Source: Galaxea fascicularis
Lineage: Eukaryota; Cnidaria; Anthozoa; Scleractinia; Euphylliidae
Length of the DNA stretch: 64,000 nt
Direction: 5' to 3'
Assembly (NCBI GenBank): GCA_948470475.1
Contig: OX419341.1
Location: 5,598,853 to 5,662,852 of the forward strand
The notes under the pieces were generated by a model. It was given only the letters and a program-made list of their open reading frames with translations. It made no database searches and had not been told where the DNA came from. Of the stretch, positions 23,465 through 37,700 are shown piece after piece; positions within the stretch are counted from its first letter, which is position 1; each line of letters opens with the position of its first letter. Made by a program: the position numbers and the translations under genes.

Positions 23465-26400
23465 CTACAGCATGAGTCCAACACTATGAGAAAGAAGTGG
23501 TACTCCGCTGATTGCCATCCATCCGACGCACACATAAGTGCCATAGTTCACCAGATAGTCCATGTTCCACATTCCACTGGCATCATCAGAATCGGGTTGA
23601 GACTTCCTCCTCTTTTTACCCTAAACAGCATTGAAAACAAGAAGGAATATTATTAAAGAAATTCATTGTTTGCCAAGCCATAATTGAATTGCTACCAATT
23701 AACAGGGTTTTCCCAGATGCACAAATGCGTGTCCCTGGCCCACCAATTGGCCAAAAAATGCAAAACAGACGCACAACAGAAGGGTGAACAGGTCCTCTGG
23801 GATGTACATGTGTCAGTCGTGTAGTTAATTGTAAATAACACTGGAACTGAAACTGTTTGGTGAATTTGTTTTTGAAAGGCCACTACGTTCTATTGTTCTA
23901 ATGACTGTTATGTTCACAAAAGGTTCCATCTGTAGTGATTTGACTTGAAAACATTTGGTATTTTGAAAAAGTGGTCGCAAAGGGAGGTGAACCTTGCTAT
24001 TTAAGCATAATGATTCACGACAAATTATTTTTGCTTATGTAAAATTTTGAATGTAACTTAATTTGCCCAAGCTCAGTACAAAATAGAAAGATTGAACAGA
24101 AATTCATGTATTAGTACATTATTACTAACATAGGCTGAATTGAGGTCACCCTATAATGAACTTTGGGTGTGGGCAAAATATTAAAACATTATTCAGAAAA
24201 AATAATGAGTAGCCACACCACAGTGTAATATCAAGCTGTCTGGATCACAAAAGTTTAAAAACTCTTACCCTCTTGACAGACACAGGTGGAAGTTTGAATG
24301 AAGTACTGTAATAACGTATGCTCTGATCATATTTAACCTTCTTGCGATCAAAGCATTCAATATCCAAGAGTCTGAAAAGGTTACTCCAGAAGCTCCGGAA
24401 CACGATTTTACACAGCAGCCTTGTCAATAGCACAAGCACATACCCTTGAGGGAATAACATGTCCCAGAATAAGTTAAAGCACTAAGAACAACAACAAGAA
24501 GGCCAACAATTTGATAAAAATATCTTGCAAAGCTTTGAAGTGAGGGAGGAAATCCTCCAGTCAAAGAATTGACAGGTTGACACACGGCCGGTACTTTGTC
24601 TCTAAGAAGACTGGGTATAGCATTGGTATCCTGTGGTTCATGCATGGCACATCCTACCACTGTCTATCATTTACTATACCTACAAAGAATTCTAGCAAAA
24701 TCCCGAATTTTGGAGGTACTGCATCTAGCTTCAAGTCTTTCACTACCTAGCTCAGAGGTTAAACCACAAATGGTAATGGCTGATGGCTGTTTTTCGGACA
24801 ACTCTATATAAAGCACACTTACCAAGTAAAAGGCGGACAGTAGACACCCAGCTCAAAGTGAAATAAGAAACATGATCTGTAATAGGAAATATAGTAGAAT
24901 AATATAACATTGACAAGTTCATTTCACTGCAATTTCTGTAATGTAATGTAACAGATATAAAGTTCAATAATAAGTGAAAAATAATTGAAAAATAATTGAA
25001 ATAATTGTATTGAAAGAGGGAGGCAATGATTAACTAGAGGCCTGTTGCACCTGTTAATAAAAACAAAGCAATACATTGATGAAAAGTATAACATGCATTT
25101 AAAGATTACAATTTACTATTTACATTTCTCTATTTATAAAAGACAAAAATGCATAAAAAGCAAAACTAAAATTCAAAATAACTGATTGCGATGAGAACAG
25201 TCTACAGCCTGAAAAAGACAGTTGCACTATTTAACTGTTTGGTGGAATTCTAAGTCAACACAAAGTTAACAAACCAGTGTCTAAGTCCAGAACAGCTTTG
25301 TAAATTGGTGACTGTCTTGTAGATGTGGCTTTGCCAATCACAAACCCAACAGTAACTGCTGTCATGGCAACCTGACATAAAAACAACAATTACTATGTCC
25401 AATATTAATAAATCAGGGTAGACATTTTTAGTGAAATATTATATTAATGGCTGACTTGTGAAATGATTGTCATTGAGCATGAGTGAGAGCTGCCCAAAAA
25501 CTCTCTAATAACATACCGTTTCAACCAAAGACATTGTCCGTGGCTCAGGACGAGGGTGAACAAACAACAGCAAGAGGGAATAAACAATGGCTTGAAGGAC
25601 AACTAAAAATGGAAAAGAAAAATTACTGCCATTCATGAAAAAATGCATTTCAATTAACACTACACGTACTAACATTTTTTAAGAGGGTTATGTTTGTGAA
25701 GCCTGGTTTAATACTAATATAAGCCTTGCCTTGAAATAAAATTATGTTAAATTATCGATGGCACTGGAATAGAGAAAGACTGTGAGTATATCAAAGAGAG
25801 AGTAACAGGTCACACACTCACCATTGTCCCCAAAGCTAATGTATCTGTCAAGAATAGTGTCAATTTTAATCCAGTAAGCCAAAATGACGCATCCAACAAT
25901 TCCTCCAGCCACTATATCTGCAGGACTATGGACTCCAAGATAAAGCCTACTGAACATCACAGATATGGACCCTAGTGAGGGGAAAGAAATGTACTCACTA
26001 CTCACTACATGCCCTTGTTTAATGCACAAAAATAAAAAAAAATAAAAAAAAATTCTTTGAAGGTTTTACTGTCATTTTCAAAAGAAGATTTCAAAATTTG
26101 AGGAAAAGATTTAGCAGTAGAGTTTGCTTAAATAATTTAATTTATAATATTAAAGTAAATAGACAAATCAACAAAATTAATATTAATTTTCTTGAAATAA
26201 TTATCTGACAAATAAAGGTTGCAAAGCACAATACTCACCTGAAGGTAGCAAAGCTAATTGAGTCTGGTGTGTCAAAATAATATTAAAATAAAACAAACAA
26301 AAAAAACTTACAAAAAAGTTGTTAAAACATGTATACCTATAGGAACATGTTTTGTCATAAACTTAGCTGATACTGCAAACAAAAGAAAACACAAGCCATT

Positions 26401-29400
26401 CTGATACAAAATTAACTGCAAATCATACTTACAATAGACAATAAAGAGAAAGAGCACAGTAAATCCCCACTGAGGTATAGAAAAGTGGATGTAAGAATAA
26501 AACCAGATGTACCTGTTCAGAAGGAATTAAAATATATATATAAAAAATGTATTTTTAAGTTTACTACTAGTTGCTAATACACTCAGTAGTCATATAACTA
26601 AGATACTTACCAGGGAATAAGAACCCCCAATACTGCATGGTGACTGGGAAGTCCCCTGAGAAATAAGAGAGAAATACCTTTTAAGATATTTAACGTAAGA
26701 TCAAATTTAACTTATCATTTGTTGCCTCTGTAGAAATAGTGGGGAGAAGTTGTTATTTAAAATTTCAAGCAGATTCATCTTCTGTGATTATGTCCAAAAT
26801 TCTTGGCAGGCCACTCTGTTTTATGAAGTGTTGATATCACAAGCCAGGAGAAATTTGATGCTGATCAAAGGGATTAAGGGTTAAAAGCTGGGGTTAATTG
26901 AAGATGTTAATTATCCAAACAATGTCCATTTCTTTACAGTGATTTTTAGTTCAACTACATGACAGTGGTGGACAACATATAATTATTTCACATACAATAT
27001 CGGTGTATTGAGTAATTTGCCAACTTTCAGTCGACAAACTGCCTCACGTCCCTCAAACTGCTACATCTTGAAAACAAGGGAGACAAGAAGACATGGGTCC
27101 TGACACAGTCATTGGCTTTACTGTTCCTCTGCGTGTAATTTCCTCTTTTCTTTCCCCTTCCAATGCCTGCCATGCAGGTTACCTTTCCTTGTAATAAAAA
27201 TGCTTACCATGTTTGTGCAGCATTTTCCAAGGATACAATTGGAGGGTGCGGTGGGCGAGGAAGACAGAGGACATCCTGTTGCAAAAGTAAAATCAAATAA
27301 CACCATCAAAAGCTGTCAAGTTAGTTTGTGTTTCATTTACACTCATTACGAAGAAAGAAAAAACAATAAAAGACTTCCAAAACCACACAAGGCCTTGTAA
27401 TCTTGTTTGAACATTAATTCACGACTTTTCTCGAGCCTTGTTACATCCTTAAGTACCGGTATCAATATTGAAATTCAAGAGGGTTTGGACTTTCTAGAAT
27501 GAGGGGCACAGTAAAGAAAAATTGTAGCAATAAAACATAACTACAGAGGAATTCAATATATAGTTACAACACCGCAACCATTAAATTGATAATAAACCCA
27601 AAATGTCCTCAAGTTGCTGACTAGCATACATGTATTAAATAACACTTGAATGTATCAGTCTTCAGTCTAACCTAGCTAGGGTGACAAAAGGGCATTTTTC
27701 ACAGGGATCCTTGCATCTGTGAAGGAACAATTTTTATTTGGTAGGCTTGCTGTTTTGGTTTCATGGCAAAACAAGTTCAATCACACTCCTTTGAATTATT
27801 TTAAGAACTAAAGTTTCCTTTAACTTGTTCAAACTGTTTACTCTCCCCATTTAAAGGGTAGTGCAATAAAATCCCAAGTACTGAAGGCTATCTTCACAGG
27901 AAGGAAAACAAATGCTGGCCTTCTAGATCAATAATTTTATAAAAATAATATGAACCAAGTGATCATGTTGCTTGACTGGTTATTACCTTAAGGAATCCAG
28001 CAGTGTAGAAACCTACTCCCATGAGCAGGCACAATAATCTTCCAAGCTTGGCATCAATAACCCTGCAAAGGAAAACAACCTTTATATCAACATTTAAGTT
28101 TGCTCTGGTGAAGGGTTTTGGCAACAAACCACCCAAGGAGTCATTGCAATGATACCTGTAAACTACCTTTGCTGTGATTGGAATTCAATTGTATTTGGTT
28201 TTTACAAGAATTTATTATTTTTAAAATCTTCCTGACTGGGTTCCATTTTCAAATCAATTAACTGTTCCAATTTTTGGTACAAAACAGTAGTGAAACAAAG
28301 AAAATTTTAAAATTAAGTCCAAACATGTTAGGTGAATTCATTTTTTAAATTTTTGAAATATTGGTAGCATGCATTGTTATTTCAGGAATTCACCTTGACC
28401 TGTATATTTGAGAGTGATATTAGAGAAGACTAGTAGCTTAAAACTGGGAAGTGATAACCAAAGATTACACAACAACCAACAAAAAACGAACAAAGACAAA
28501 GGCTTATGCAGAGTTCCATGTTGCAAGGATGTACACTATACATACAATTTTCAACACCTAGAGCTGATATTCTGTTAATCACAGGTACAAACGGTACTTT
28601 CCACCGCATTTAGGGCCTGCTCCATTCTTGTTCTAAGTTTCCTTAAATTGTGAGTAAGTGTTTTTTTCATTATATTGATGGGTCGCGTACCACCAAGAGG
28701 CAGATTTCAAATAATTTCTTGCAAGGAAAAGCAACTAGTATTATTTTTAAGGTGATTTTTTTCTGGATCCCACAATGATAAAACTTGAAAAAGTTAAGTT
28801 AATTTTTTCAAGCTGCAATCCATTCCTTTTATGTAATCCGTGGCTTCTGTCAGCCACAAATAATTTCAATGCACACATCATTAAGTACTTCATATTAAAA
28901 CTGCAATGATGAAACCTTGTACAAATTTTGTAAATTAACACACCTTCTGGTTTATCCAAATTACATGTACTGGTACATGTATGTGACAGTGCCCCTTTAA
29001 GAAACAAAGTTTGGCAGATGCTCATGTTTTTCAGGAGAAAAAAAATTCTTTAATTATGACTACTTTTTCACTTCCACACCTACAGCACTGAAGCTAAACT
29101 GTATGCAAGTTTTGTTGAACTATCTAATAAGTGTGTATGTACCTACCAAAGGATGAAGACAACCATGGGTATATAGAAATCTTCAGTGCCAAAAAAGCTG
29201 TTTATCTTCATTACCTTTGTCCAAAAAGGGGTACGTCTTCTCTATTATTTAAAACAAAAACAAATAATCAACAAAAAATTAAGTTAACTATAGTATGGTT
29301 GAACATGCACTTCTGCTGTTATGTACATGTAATCATCACACAAACTTATGACTTCCTTATTACTAACAATATTTTATTTTTTAACATTGTTCACCTTCAA

Positions 29401-31664
29401 TGTATCCTTTGTGAAGTTGTTTAAGGTAAAGAAAATTAAATGGTACTATTCTATGTACAATAGTGAAACAAGTTTGACATTTGATTCACCATCAACAAGC
29501 CATGGTTCCACATAGTTCAGATGATTATAACTTAATTTGCATACATGGGGAAAAGGTAAAATAAACTTTGGAACTCAGAAGACGTATTATTGTAAGGATA
29601 AAAACCCTTATTTTTCAAACACATGTTGAATTTCCCATAATCTGATGGTGAATCAAAAACTGAAAAGAAATAATTGAAGGACTGAGAGCATAACTGACCT
29701 ATGTTGAATTTTAGGTCGTTTTTCGATTTTGCTCGGATTTGCCCGAATTGTTGTATATGAACTGTAATTTGATTGTAAAACATTGTCCAGTACTTTTTTT
29801 CACGGATTTATGATTCATTTTCGAGAAATAACGTATGTAAAATTGTCTTAACATTGATATTCTTTGGGCAGCCAGTAATTAAGATTAAAATTGTGGATCA
29901 TTGTAAATGAAGATCTACAGATGAAGCCACTTGGCTGAACACTTTATCATTATTTTCTTCTGCAGGCTAGGGAATGGACTGATACAGTTGTATAGCGTAA
30001 TTTTTATTCAAATTCTGTGAGTTTATACGTACAAAACATGATTGTAAAATACAAAACCAAACTTTCAAAATGAAAGCAGTCTCATTCTCAGTATCAACTG
30101 TTTGAATTTTGGGTAATAAAGCTAAAATGAATATATATTTGATTTAATATTGTTATAAAATTATGATAATTATTCTTAATCATTGGTTAAAACAGCTGGT
30201 TACTTAAACAGTGCAATATTTTGACTCTGGGTTGTCTTGGAAAGAAAAGAAAAATAAAGCAATGTGAATCATACAAAACAAGCTTCCACAGTGTATCACA
30301 TTATTGACTTTCCAACCAAGCAAACATCCTCAACTCTCCTCTGTACGTGTGTTGTTGATCATTCTTTTTTTATGGTACACTGTAATGCCTGCAGGAGATC
30401 GTCTCTATGATTTATTCTTGTGATCTGCATGCTACTGACAGCAGATGAAGTTGTCACTAAAATACTCATATAATGCAACCATTAAAGTTCTTTTTTAAAT
30501 AAAAATAATTGTACTTTTGTTTCTGTACATGTACCTAGGTCACATTATTTAAATAGCAAACAGGATCAGTTAGTATAAATTTGCATAAAAGGGCGAAATT
30601 CTTCTGTGGCCGGGAAACCCAAACAAAGTCAGCTGCAAATTAAATCCAAGGAAGTCACATATTTATCGAAACACTTCCCTTCAGTAACTGGGGAAATTTT
30701 AACAAAAAATCAAGCAGTTTAATGATTTGTGAACAAAGCCATAACTACTTTCCAAGCTCATTATTTAAACGAAACTTATCGGCAACACTCGGCGAATGGA
30801 AATAATTAAGCCTTACCGTCATTAAAAACCAAAAAAAAAATTATTGTTGGTATCTATCTTGTGGTCGAATAAATACAATTTGCCTTGATTGTGTTTATCA
30901 TAGATTACACTTAAAAAGAAGGTCGCTTTTTTGTGCTATCTGCGCTGCCAAAACAGAGGTCGAGAAACAAATGCGCACTTTAATCCCCCTGCCATACCCA
31001 CACGTTAATCTTATGGCATATCAAATACAAAAATTCTGCATTTTGATATGCTCGAAATGATTTGATTTCAATCTCCCTGCAAAAATCGAATGATCATTAA
31101 CAATGAAATCTAAATACAAGAAAATGCCACATTGAACCAATAAGGCATCTGATCGACTATGAAAACGTTTAAGGTTTAAAATAAATGAACGGAAAACTTC
31201 CACAAATATGTGCTGAAGCCATAAGCTTAATGCCGGATGTAGAACACCGACAAGAGGCAAAATTTATCCTAGCTTTTTACCTGAAGAGCAACAAGAGGCG
31301 GGGTGCCGATGAGAATAGAACTCAAAAGTCTGTGACGAAGCCATCTTCCAAAGGGTCCAAGCTTATCTGGAATGCAAAAGAAATTAAAATTCAAACTCTG
31401 AATTAAAGATCGCACATTCAAGCGGCCAAATTCTGCAAAAAGCCGGTATAAATGTACAACAACGCGCGGCAAGTACGGGTGGGAAAACAACACGCCGATT
31501 TGTTTGAACACATGGCTCAAAGTGTTGAAACGGCGATAGAAAACCATCGCATTCTCACCTATAGGTGCTGAAACATATTCCTCAGTGTCTTCGTCGGACT
31601 CACTAACGTTTTTCTCGCACGTTTCATCTTCGTCACAAAACAATGAGCCGCCTTCGTCGGCCAT
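23465..31664 (-). CDS. SGPP: Sphingosine-1-phosphate phosphatase-like PAP2 enzyme, complete, 13 exons
   Basis: Membrane lipid phosphatase expected to dephosphorylate long-chain-base phosphates in the ER. Exons in coding order: 31559-31664, 31281-31366, 29147-29214, 27987-28062, 27208-27275, 26611-26655, 26433-26512, 25822-25971, 25517-25602, 25275-25371, 24823-24876, 24269-24444, 23465-23620 (TAG). They join without phase conflict to 415 aa, close to human SGPP1/2 (441/399) and the plant LPPD type. All three PAP2 catalytic motifs are complete: K112...R119-P120 (KDVLCLPRP), P138-S139-H140 (LPSHHAVLG) and S184-R185-x5-H191...D195 (SRLYLGVHSPAD). Hydrophobic segments around and after them fit a multi-pass protein. 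The N terminus is acidic and hydrophilic. The start at 31664 (MADEGG) is chosen; an in-frame ATG at 31739 would add 25 residues. SGPP1 versus SGPP2 orthology is not decided. Confidence 0.93.
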
Positions 31665-31753
31665 CTTCTTGTCACAACACAACACCGTCCCAATAGGTCG
31701 ACCAGCGGTTGCAGTTGAAAATATATGCGCTGAATGCACATGCTATTTCCAAG
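31665..31753. promoter_or_regulatory. Bidirectional promoter / shared 5' region of SGPP-like and FIP1L1
   Basis: Only 89 bp separate the two divergent start codons. Both starts sit in the same context: AAGATGGCGGAC for FIP1L1 and AAGATGGCCGAC for the phosphatase on the other strand. This resembles the AAGATGGCGGC YY1-type element often found at the 5' end of metazoan housekeeping genes. Transcription start sites are not visible from sequence, so promoter function is inferred from layout. Confidence 0.6.
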
Positions 31754-34700
31754 ATGGCGGACGTCGAGGACGATGAAAAGTTCTTGTATGGAGGTAAGCT
31801 TTGTCGAAGTGTTCTTCGACTTTAATTGTCTTTCCAAACGTCCCTTTTGCTTGTCTTGTTTTGTTTTACCACGGTGGTTGAATTTTTAGCTTTGTAAATG
31901 TGGTGATGCTTGAAAAATTCGGCTTTAAAAGTGGAAGACTCGGCTACATTTGACAGTACAGTTTTCAATAAACAGAGACGTTTTAACCTGTACAGAACAC
32001 CTGATTGATATTCAGGCTGAGATCTAGATCTGATTTTGGTGATCTGCCTTCAATTCACCAGTTATCACCGCTATACTTTCTTCCTATACACATTCGTAAT
32101 TTACGCTTATATTTCCTGCCCAAATAAATCTAGATGATCATAAAATCATTCTTTACCAACAAATTTTTGAGAAACGATTGTATTTACTGTGTCCTGTGTA
32201 TTGAAGTGGGGCTATAGGATTGTAGGTTTGGATTTAAATAAACAAGGTTTGCTTGGCTCTAACCTGCAGTTGCTGTGATAATTAAGTATGAAGGTCTTAA
32301 AAGTTTTACTGCATAACTTCCATGTTGAAGTGCAAAAGGAAGGAATACCGCAGAGCCCCAAACATTAATAATGCATGCATTTTTTGATATTCATGCTGTT
32401 TGTTTGTTTGTGACCAATATGAGAGTAATCTGCATGTGTGTGATGAACAGGGCTCTCTGCAAAACATCAGACCTGTTTTGTGGAAAAGATGATTAAGCTT
32501 ATAAGAATATATCCCTTTGTTTTGCAAGGTGATGAGTCACAAGGAAAAGAACCAAGGTATTTTACATGAGTCAATAACAGAAAGGTTAATAGCATCCAGT
32601 CAACACATACCCACACATAGCTAGAATATCCACATGATTACTCATCATTTTGTGTGATTTTCTATTTTTACTAACTGTGTGTAATGTCAGCGTTTTCAAT
32701 AAGAATCAGGGTAGGTGGCAAAAGTTTAGGAGTACGCAGAGAAGGTACAACTTTGTTCCATGCTATTCAAAACATTAGATGTAAGTTCTTAATCACAGTA
32801 GGCGGCAAAATCATGCGAAGTAGATGGCGAGTTTCGCCGGCCGTCGGCCCTTATTGAAAACACTGAATGTGAATGTTTGAGAACTTGTATTTTAGGGCTA
32901 TGATGAGCTTTCAGCTTAAAATGAACTCCCTAATGAAAAAGAAAAGTAAAAGATCACGCCTTTTATAATTAGCTACCAGTTGCCTGCTGTGGCAGCTGAC
33001 ATTGTGTTACACAGTCAAGGCTGTGGTCTAAGAAAAGTAGTCGGGTGCCCGAAATCTCTTAACCCTTGGAAACCTGAGCATCCAGCATACAAAATGGTAC
33101 AATAACTATAGTTTCCTGGTTGCCCAAAGGCAAAAGCGAGTAGCCAGGGGCGACCGGGTGTTGCTCAAGCACAGCCCTGGTGGTACCCTTATCCCCTGTG
33201 GAAGATTTGCTATGATTGTACATTAACAAAATAATAGATTCCATTGTGTGATATTATTATTACTAAATTTAATTTATGTCGTATCCAAGGCTAAGACCAG
33301 TGCTGGAAACAACAATCGGTGATTGGACATGGTCCAACCAAATTTTTGAAAATGTCCAGCCAATTTCACATTATGATCAGACATGATGTCCGAACATGAT
33401 GTCCAAACAAATTTAAATACAGTTTTCAAAATTCCATATGGAATTATGTTATGCTAATATATTAATGTCCTGTCAAATTAATGTCCAACTACAAGCAAGA
33501 TTTGAAGCACAAATGTTCTGTTATGGAAGAAAAATTATTTCCAGCACTGTAAGATTAAATTGCATTACAAGAAACACTGTAATCTCTCCTGTTGGATATC
33601 CATGTGGTACTGTCTGCAGCTTTAGAGAATCAGAATTTTGTTTAAATACAATTCGCCGGTAAAAAGAGAAAATGTAGGGAAAAATAGTGTTGTTACTCCC
33701 TGAGTGAGGTCTACTTAAAATATTTTTGGCAAACCCGAGTTTTAGTCATGCTCATATGTGTGTGCTGTTGATCATACATTGTACCCTCTCAAAGCTTCAA
33801 AGCTGTCAAACTTTGTACCAGGTATTGTTGTCCCTTTCTCCCCTCACGTTGACTTATATGTATGCTTTTGTGCTCTTCAGTGTTGAAATAAAGCAAGAAC
33901 CAAAAGATGATGAGAATATAACAGAAAACGGTGAAGCAAAAGAGGAAGATGACTCAAAAGAAGCAGGGGAACTGGTAAGCGTAGTCACAGTAACTTTTTT
34001 TATTTTGTCTTTGCTTTGGGTTTGCTTTACAACAACTTTTTATTGGTTGTAATAATAATATTATATACTGCAGTTAAAAATTAAATTCAGGTAAAAATTT
34101 TTCAACTTAGGTTCAAAATCTGCCAATTTCCTTTTTGTCTCCTAGCCCTAATTTTGAATAATTAAACTTTGGAGACAAAGGGATTTGAGAATCAACCTAG
34201 GTTAAAAGTTTTTATCTGAATTTAAATTTTTACCTGCAACATATACAAAGCATTGCTGAACTTTACTTTTTAACCAAAATGGATCGATGATATTATAATA
34301 ATTATTTATTACTGTTGAGGGAAATAGTTTAATAAAATTTTGGGATTTTAACTCGTTTATAGAGCAATGAAGATGATGATGATGACGATGATGATGATGA
34401 CGATGATGTTCAGGTCACTATTGGAGAAATTAATACCTCAACAGCACCCTATGGGTAAGGAATGGTGCCCAAACGGCGATTTATGCATTTTGTTAAGGAA
34501 AAACTATTCAACATGTTTGATGCCAATCATTCTTGTTTCGAGCTATGTTATTTTATTTCATTAGGGCTCCTTATGCACCTCCAGTGAACTGGAATTTCAA
34601 ATCGGGGGCTGCAGCTGCATCTGCAAAAGACCGTATAGCCAGTAATAAGGATAGCAAGGGTATTGATGTGGAGGCTGTTGGAACAGTAAATGGAGTTTCT

Positions 34701-37700
34701 ATTCATGAATTTGATTTGGACTCGGTTGATGACAAACCCTGGAGAAAACCTGGTAAGGAATTTATGTTACTATTGAATGGCTATTGGGGGAGGTGTACAC
34801 AAGAATTTGGTTTTATCAGCAGAATTGTTAATGTAAATTGACCCCCATACAGTGATTCTAAAAGCTGACGTTTTGAGCATGGCAAAAATTGCTTGTGTAG
34901 CCACAGCTTAAAACTTCAAATTTATGAAGAGTTTAAAAACTGCATGCACTAATGTGCCTTCCAGGGGTAACAACAGTCATGTTCTGGGTTTGGGTTAAAC
35001 TTTACTGAAACCTACAGGGTAACAACTATTCAAAATATGGTTATAATATTGTTGTTGAAATACTGTGATATTGTTTGTTTCAAGGTGCTGATATCACCGA
35101 CTACTTCAATTATGGATTTACTGAAGACACCTGGAAGCAATACTGTGAAAAACAGAGACGGATGAGAATGGAGTTGCAAATGCCTAAGAAAATATTTGTA
35201 AGCTCTTTTTTGCTTGTATGGCTATCCTTCACTGGATACAGTAGTTGGCTTTGTTTTCTTGGAAAAGACATTTTACAAGTTGGACTGTTTGTCTCAGATC
35301 TAACTTGTACTATTAATTACACGTATTTGGTTCTACCAGGTACACCCGCCGTCTGTAGATCCTGTGATAATGCCAGATGGTGAGGATCTTGTTTTATTTA
35401 TGTGTATTATGAGAAAAAAGTTGTTTGATTGAAAGTGAATGTTTTATATCTTTCACATACTGAAGCCTTTAAACCCTAAGATGAAAATAAAAATTTAATT
35501 TGTTGCCTCTACACATTTCCCATAGAAATGGTGGAGAGAAGTTGTTAAAATATCTTGAGCAAATTCATCACTCATATGATTACAGACCAAATTGGACTCC
35601 ACTCAGTCCTTGTATTTACTATTATGTATGTTTTAGGGAGGCCAAGAAAAGCAGGTCCACCTCCTGAGCGCAAGTTAGAAGGAAGCATTGATGTGATTGG
35701 TGCAGAGGGATCCAGGGGTAATTACATTCAGCTACATTAACCTAACAATGATGGTGTAATTTTGATTGAACTAGACATATCTGTGATTAAAAAGAGTGTA
35801 GACATATGAATTACATAACAAGTCACAGAAATATTATTGAAAAGTAATGTATAAAACAAAATGGATTCAATTTGTCTGGGTGTGCACTCTGATAATAATG
35901 AAAGACATGGAAACATGGTAATAACACCAGTCACACATACTTACCATGTCTTCACATTGTTCGCATGTTATCACAATACACACACTCTAAAAAACATTTA
36001 CCTGCCAGGGTCACACTTGCTGGCAATTTTTCATGGAAGCAATAGAAAATTACATCTGTTGATCGGCAAAAAAATCAGCCTTGGGAAAAAAAAGCCTATA
36101 AATTCAAGCTAAAAGCTCTGATTTTATTTTGAACCCTTCCTGCTTGTTCGTACCTTGTTTTGATGTGATCCATGTGTTATTAGAATACAAATGAACCGCC
36201 AAGTAGAATCTAATTAAGTACTTGTTAAAAATGAAATGTGTGCTATTCCCACATTAGGCAATTGCCAGTGGTTTTGGAATGGGGAAGTACATTTATTTGT
36301 GGCATTATACAGGTGTGTCTAAAAACTATGTTTTATTCCAGTTGAGAGTCGCAGGCGACGAGATGATGATGTGATGATGCCGATGATGGGTGAGGGTATG
36401 AACCCTGATGTGGGGCCACCTCACCCTGGGATGATGAATAAAAAACACTTCCCTCCAGGTGAGGAAAACAGGCCCACGAGGGCGTGAACTTTTGCCTCTT
36501 AACATCTGCCTTACATTGCAAGCTTCGAGGGGTATTAATTTTTAACATGAAAACAGTCACACAAATGCCACAATTACATCATTTCTCTAACTAAGACATT
36601 GGGTCACAGCAGTTTTTAGTCAAGCATCAAAACTAATGTTTTACTTGTGGTTGCGTAAAGGTTAAGGGATAAGGATAATTTATCCAACTAAATATAAATT
36701 ACAGAGGATACAGACTAGATTAAAATTAAACGTATAATTACATACACTAGAATTAGTCATAGTGTGACTCATACACCCATTCCCAGGGCTACTCGTCTTC
36801 ATTTGCATTCACATGAGATTGAGGTGAAGTGCTTCAGATACATAGATGCCCCAACACAATGGCCAAAATGTGAACTTGAATGACATCAACCGATATTTTG
36901 ACAAACAACAGAATAAGTATGCATTCTCCTTCGTCAAATGCAATTTTAGATAAAGAATGAAGATATTAAAATCATCCAAATAGCAGAGGCTAATCTAGTG
37001 GATAATCCCAATAGAATACATGCACACTACATGTATTTTGAGGTATATCCCTGGCTACTTTGATATAAAACCAGCGTGTTGACTTCACTACAGCAACTTG
37101 AATCCCTGGCGATATTTTGTATTTCCCCACCTACTTCAAAAATTAGTGACAGCCGTGTTGATTGTGCTCTCTATGACTTATAAGCATACACAATATAACA
37201 CAGCATTTCTTTCCTCTTTTTCAACAGGTCCTCCAGGAGGTCCCCATGGCATGCCCCCTGTCTCAGGGGCCCCTCCCTTTATTCCCCCACATGACCCCAC
37301 AATGGGCCCCCCACCAACAGGGCCACCTCATGGTATGCCCATGCATGTTCCACCTGGTGGTCCCATTCCCCCAGGGATGCCCCCTCCATTTAGACCCATG
37401 GGCCCTGATGGACCTCACCACCCTGAGGGGGCACCCCCTGGAATGCCCCCACCAGGAATGCCCCCTATGCCTGGTATGGGAGGTCCACCTCCCCACGGTT
37501 TTCCACCAGAGATGGGAATGCCACCAGATGGGATGCCACCACCGTTTGATCCAACAGGTTAGTTTTCCACATTGCAGCAACTTAACCAGAAGTGATTAGT
37601 ATGTAACATCTCCTGTTTATATCAATACATAGTCCAACAGACAGCTGATGAGAATAGACAAATGTATCAGCCAGAGCATTATCTTGACATAACTCCAAAT

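Noticed and set aside
31384..31558. Continuation of the phosphatase first-exon frame beyond 31559
   Set aside because: A strong GTGAGA donor after API and correct phase into DKLGPF show that the rest is intron 1 read in frame by chance.
34371..34408. GAT-repeat microsatellite as a non-coding repeat
   Set aside because: It lies within FIP1L1 exon 4 and encodes the aspartate run.
37246..37599. Overlapping frames on both strands across the proline-rich FIP1L1 exon
   Set aside because: Shadows of the repetitive Pro/Gly/Met codons of the real exon.
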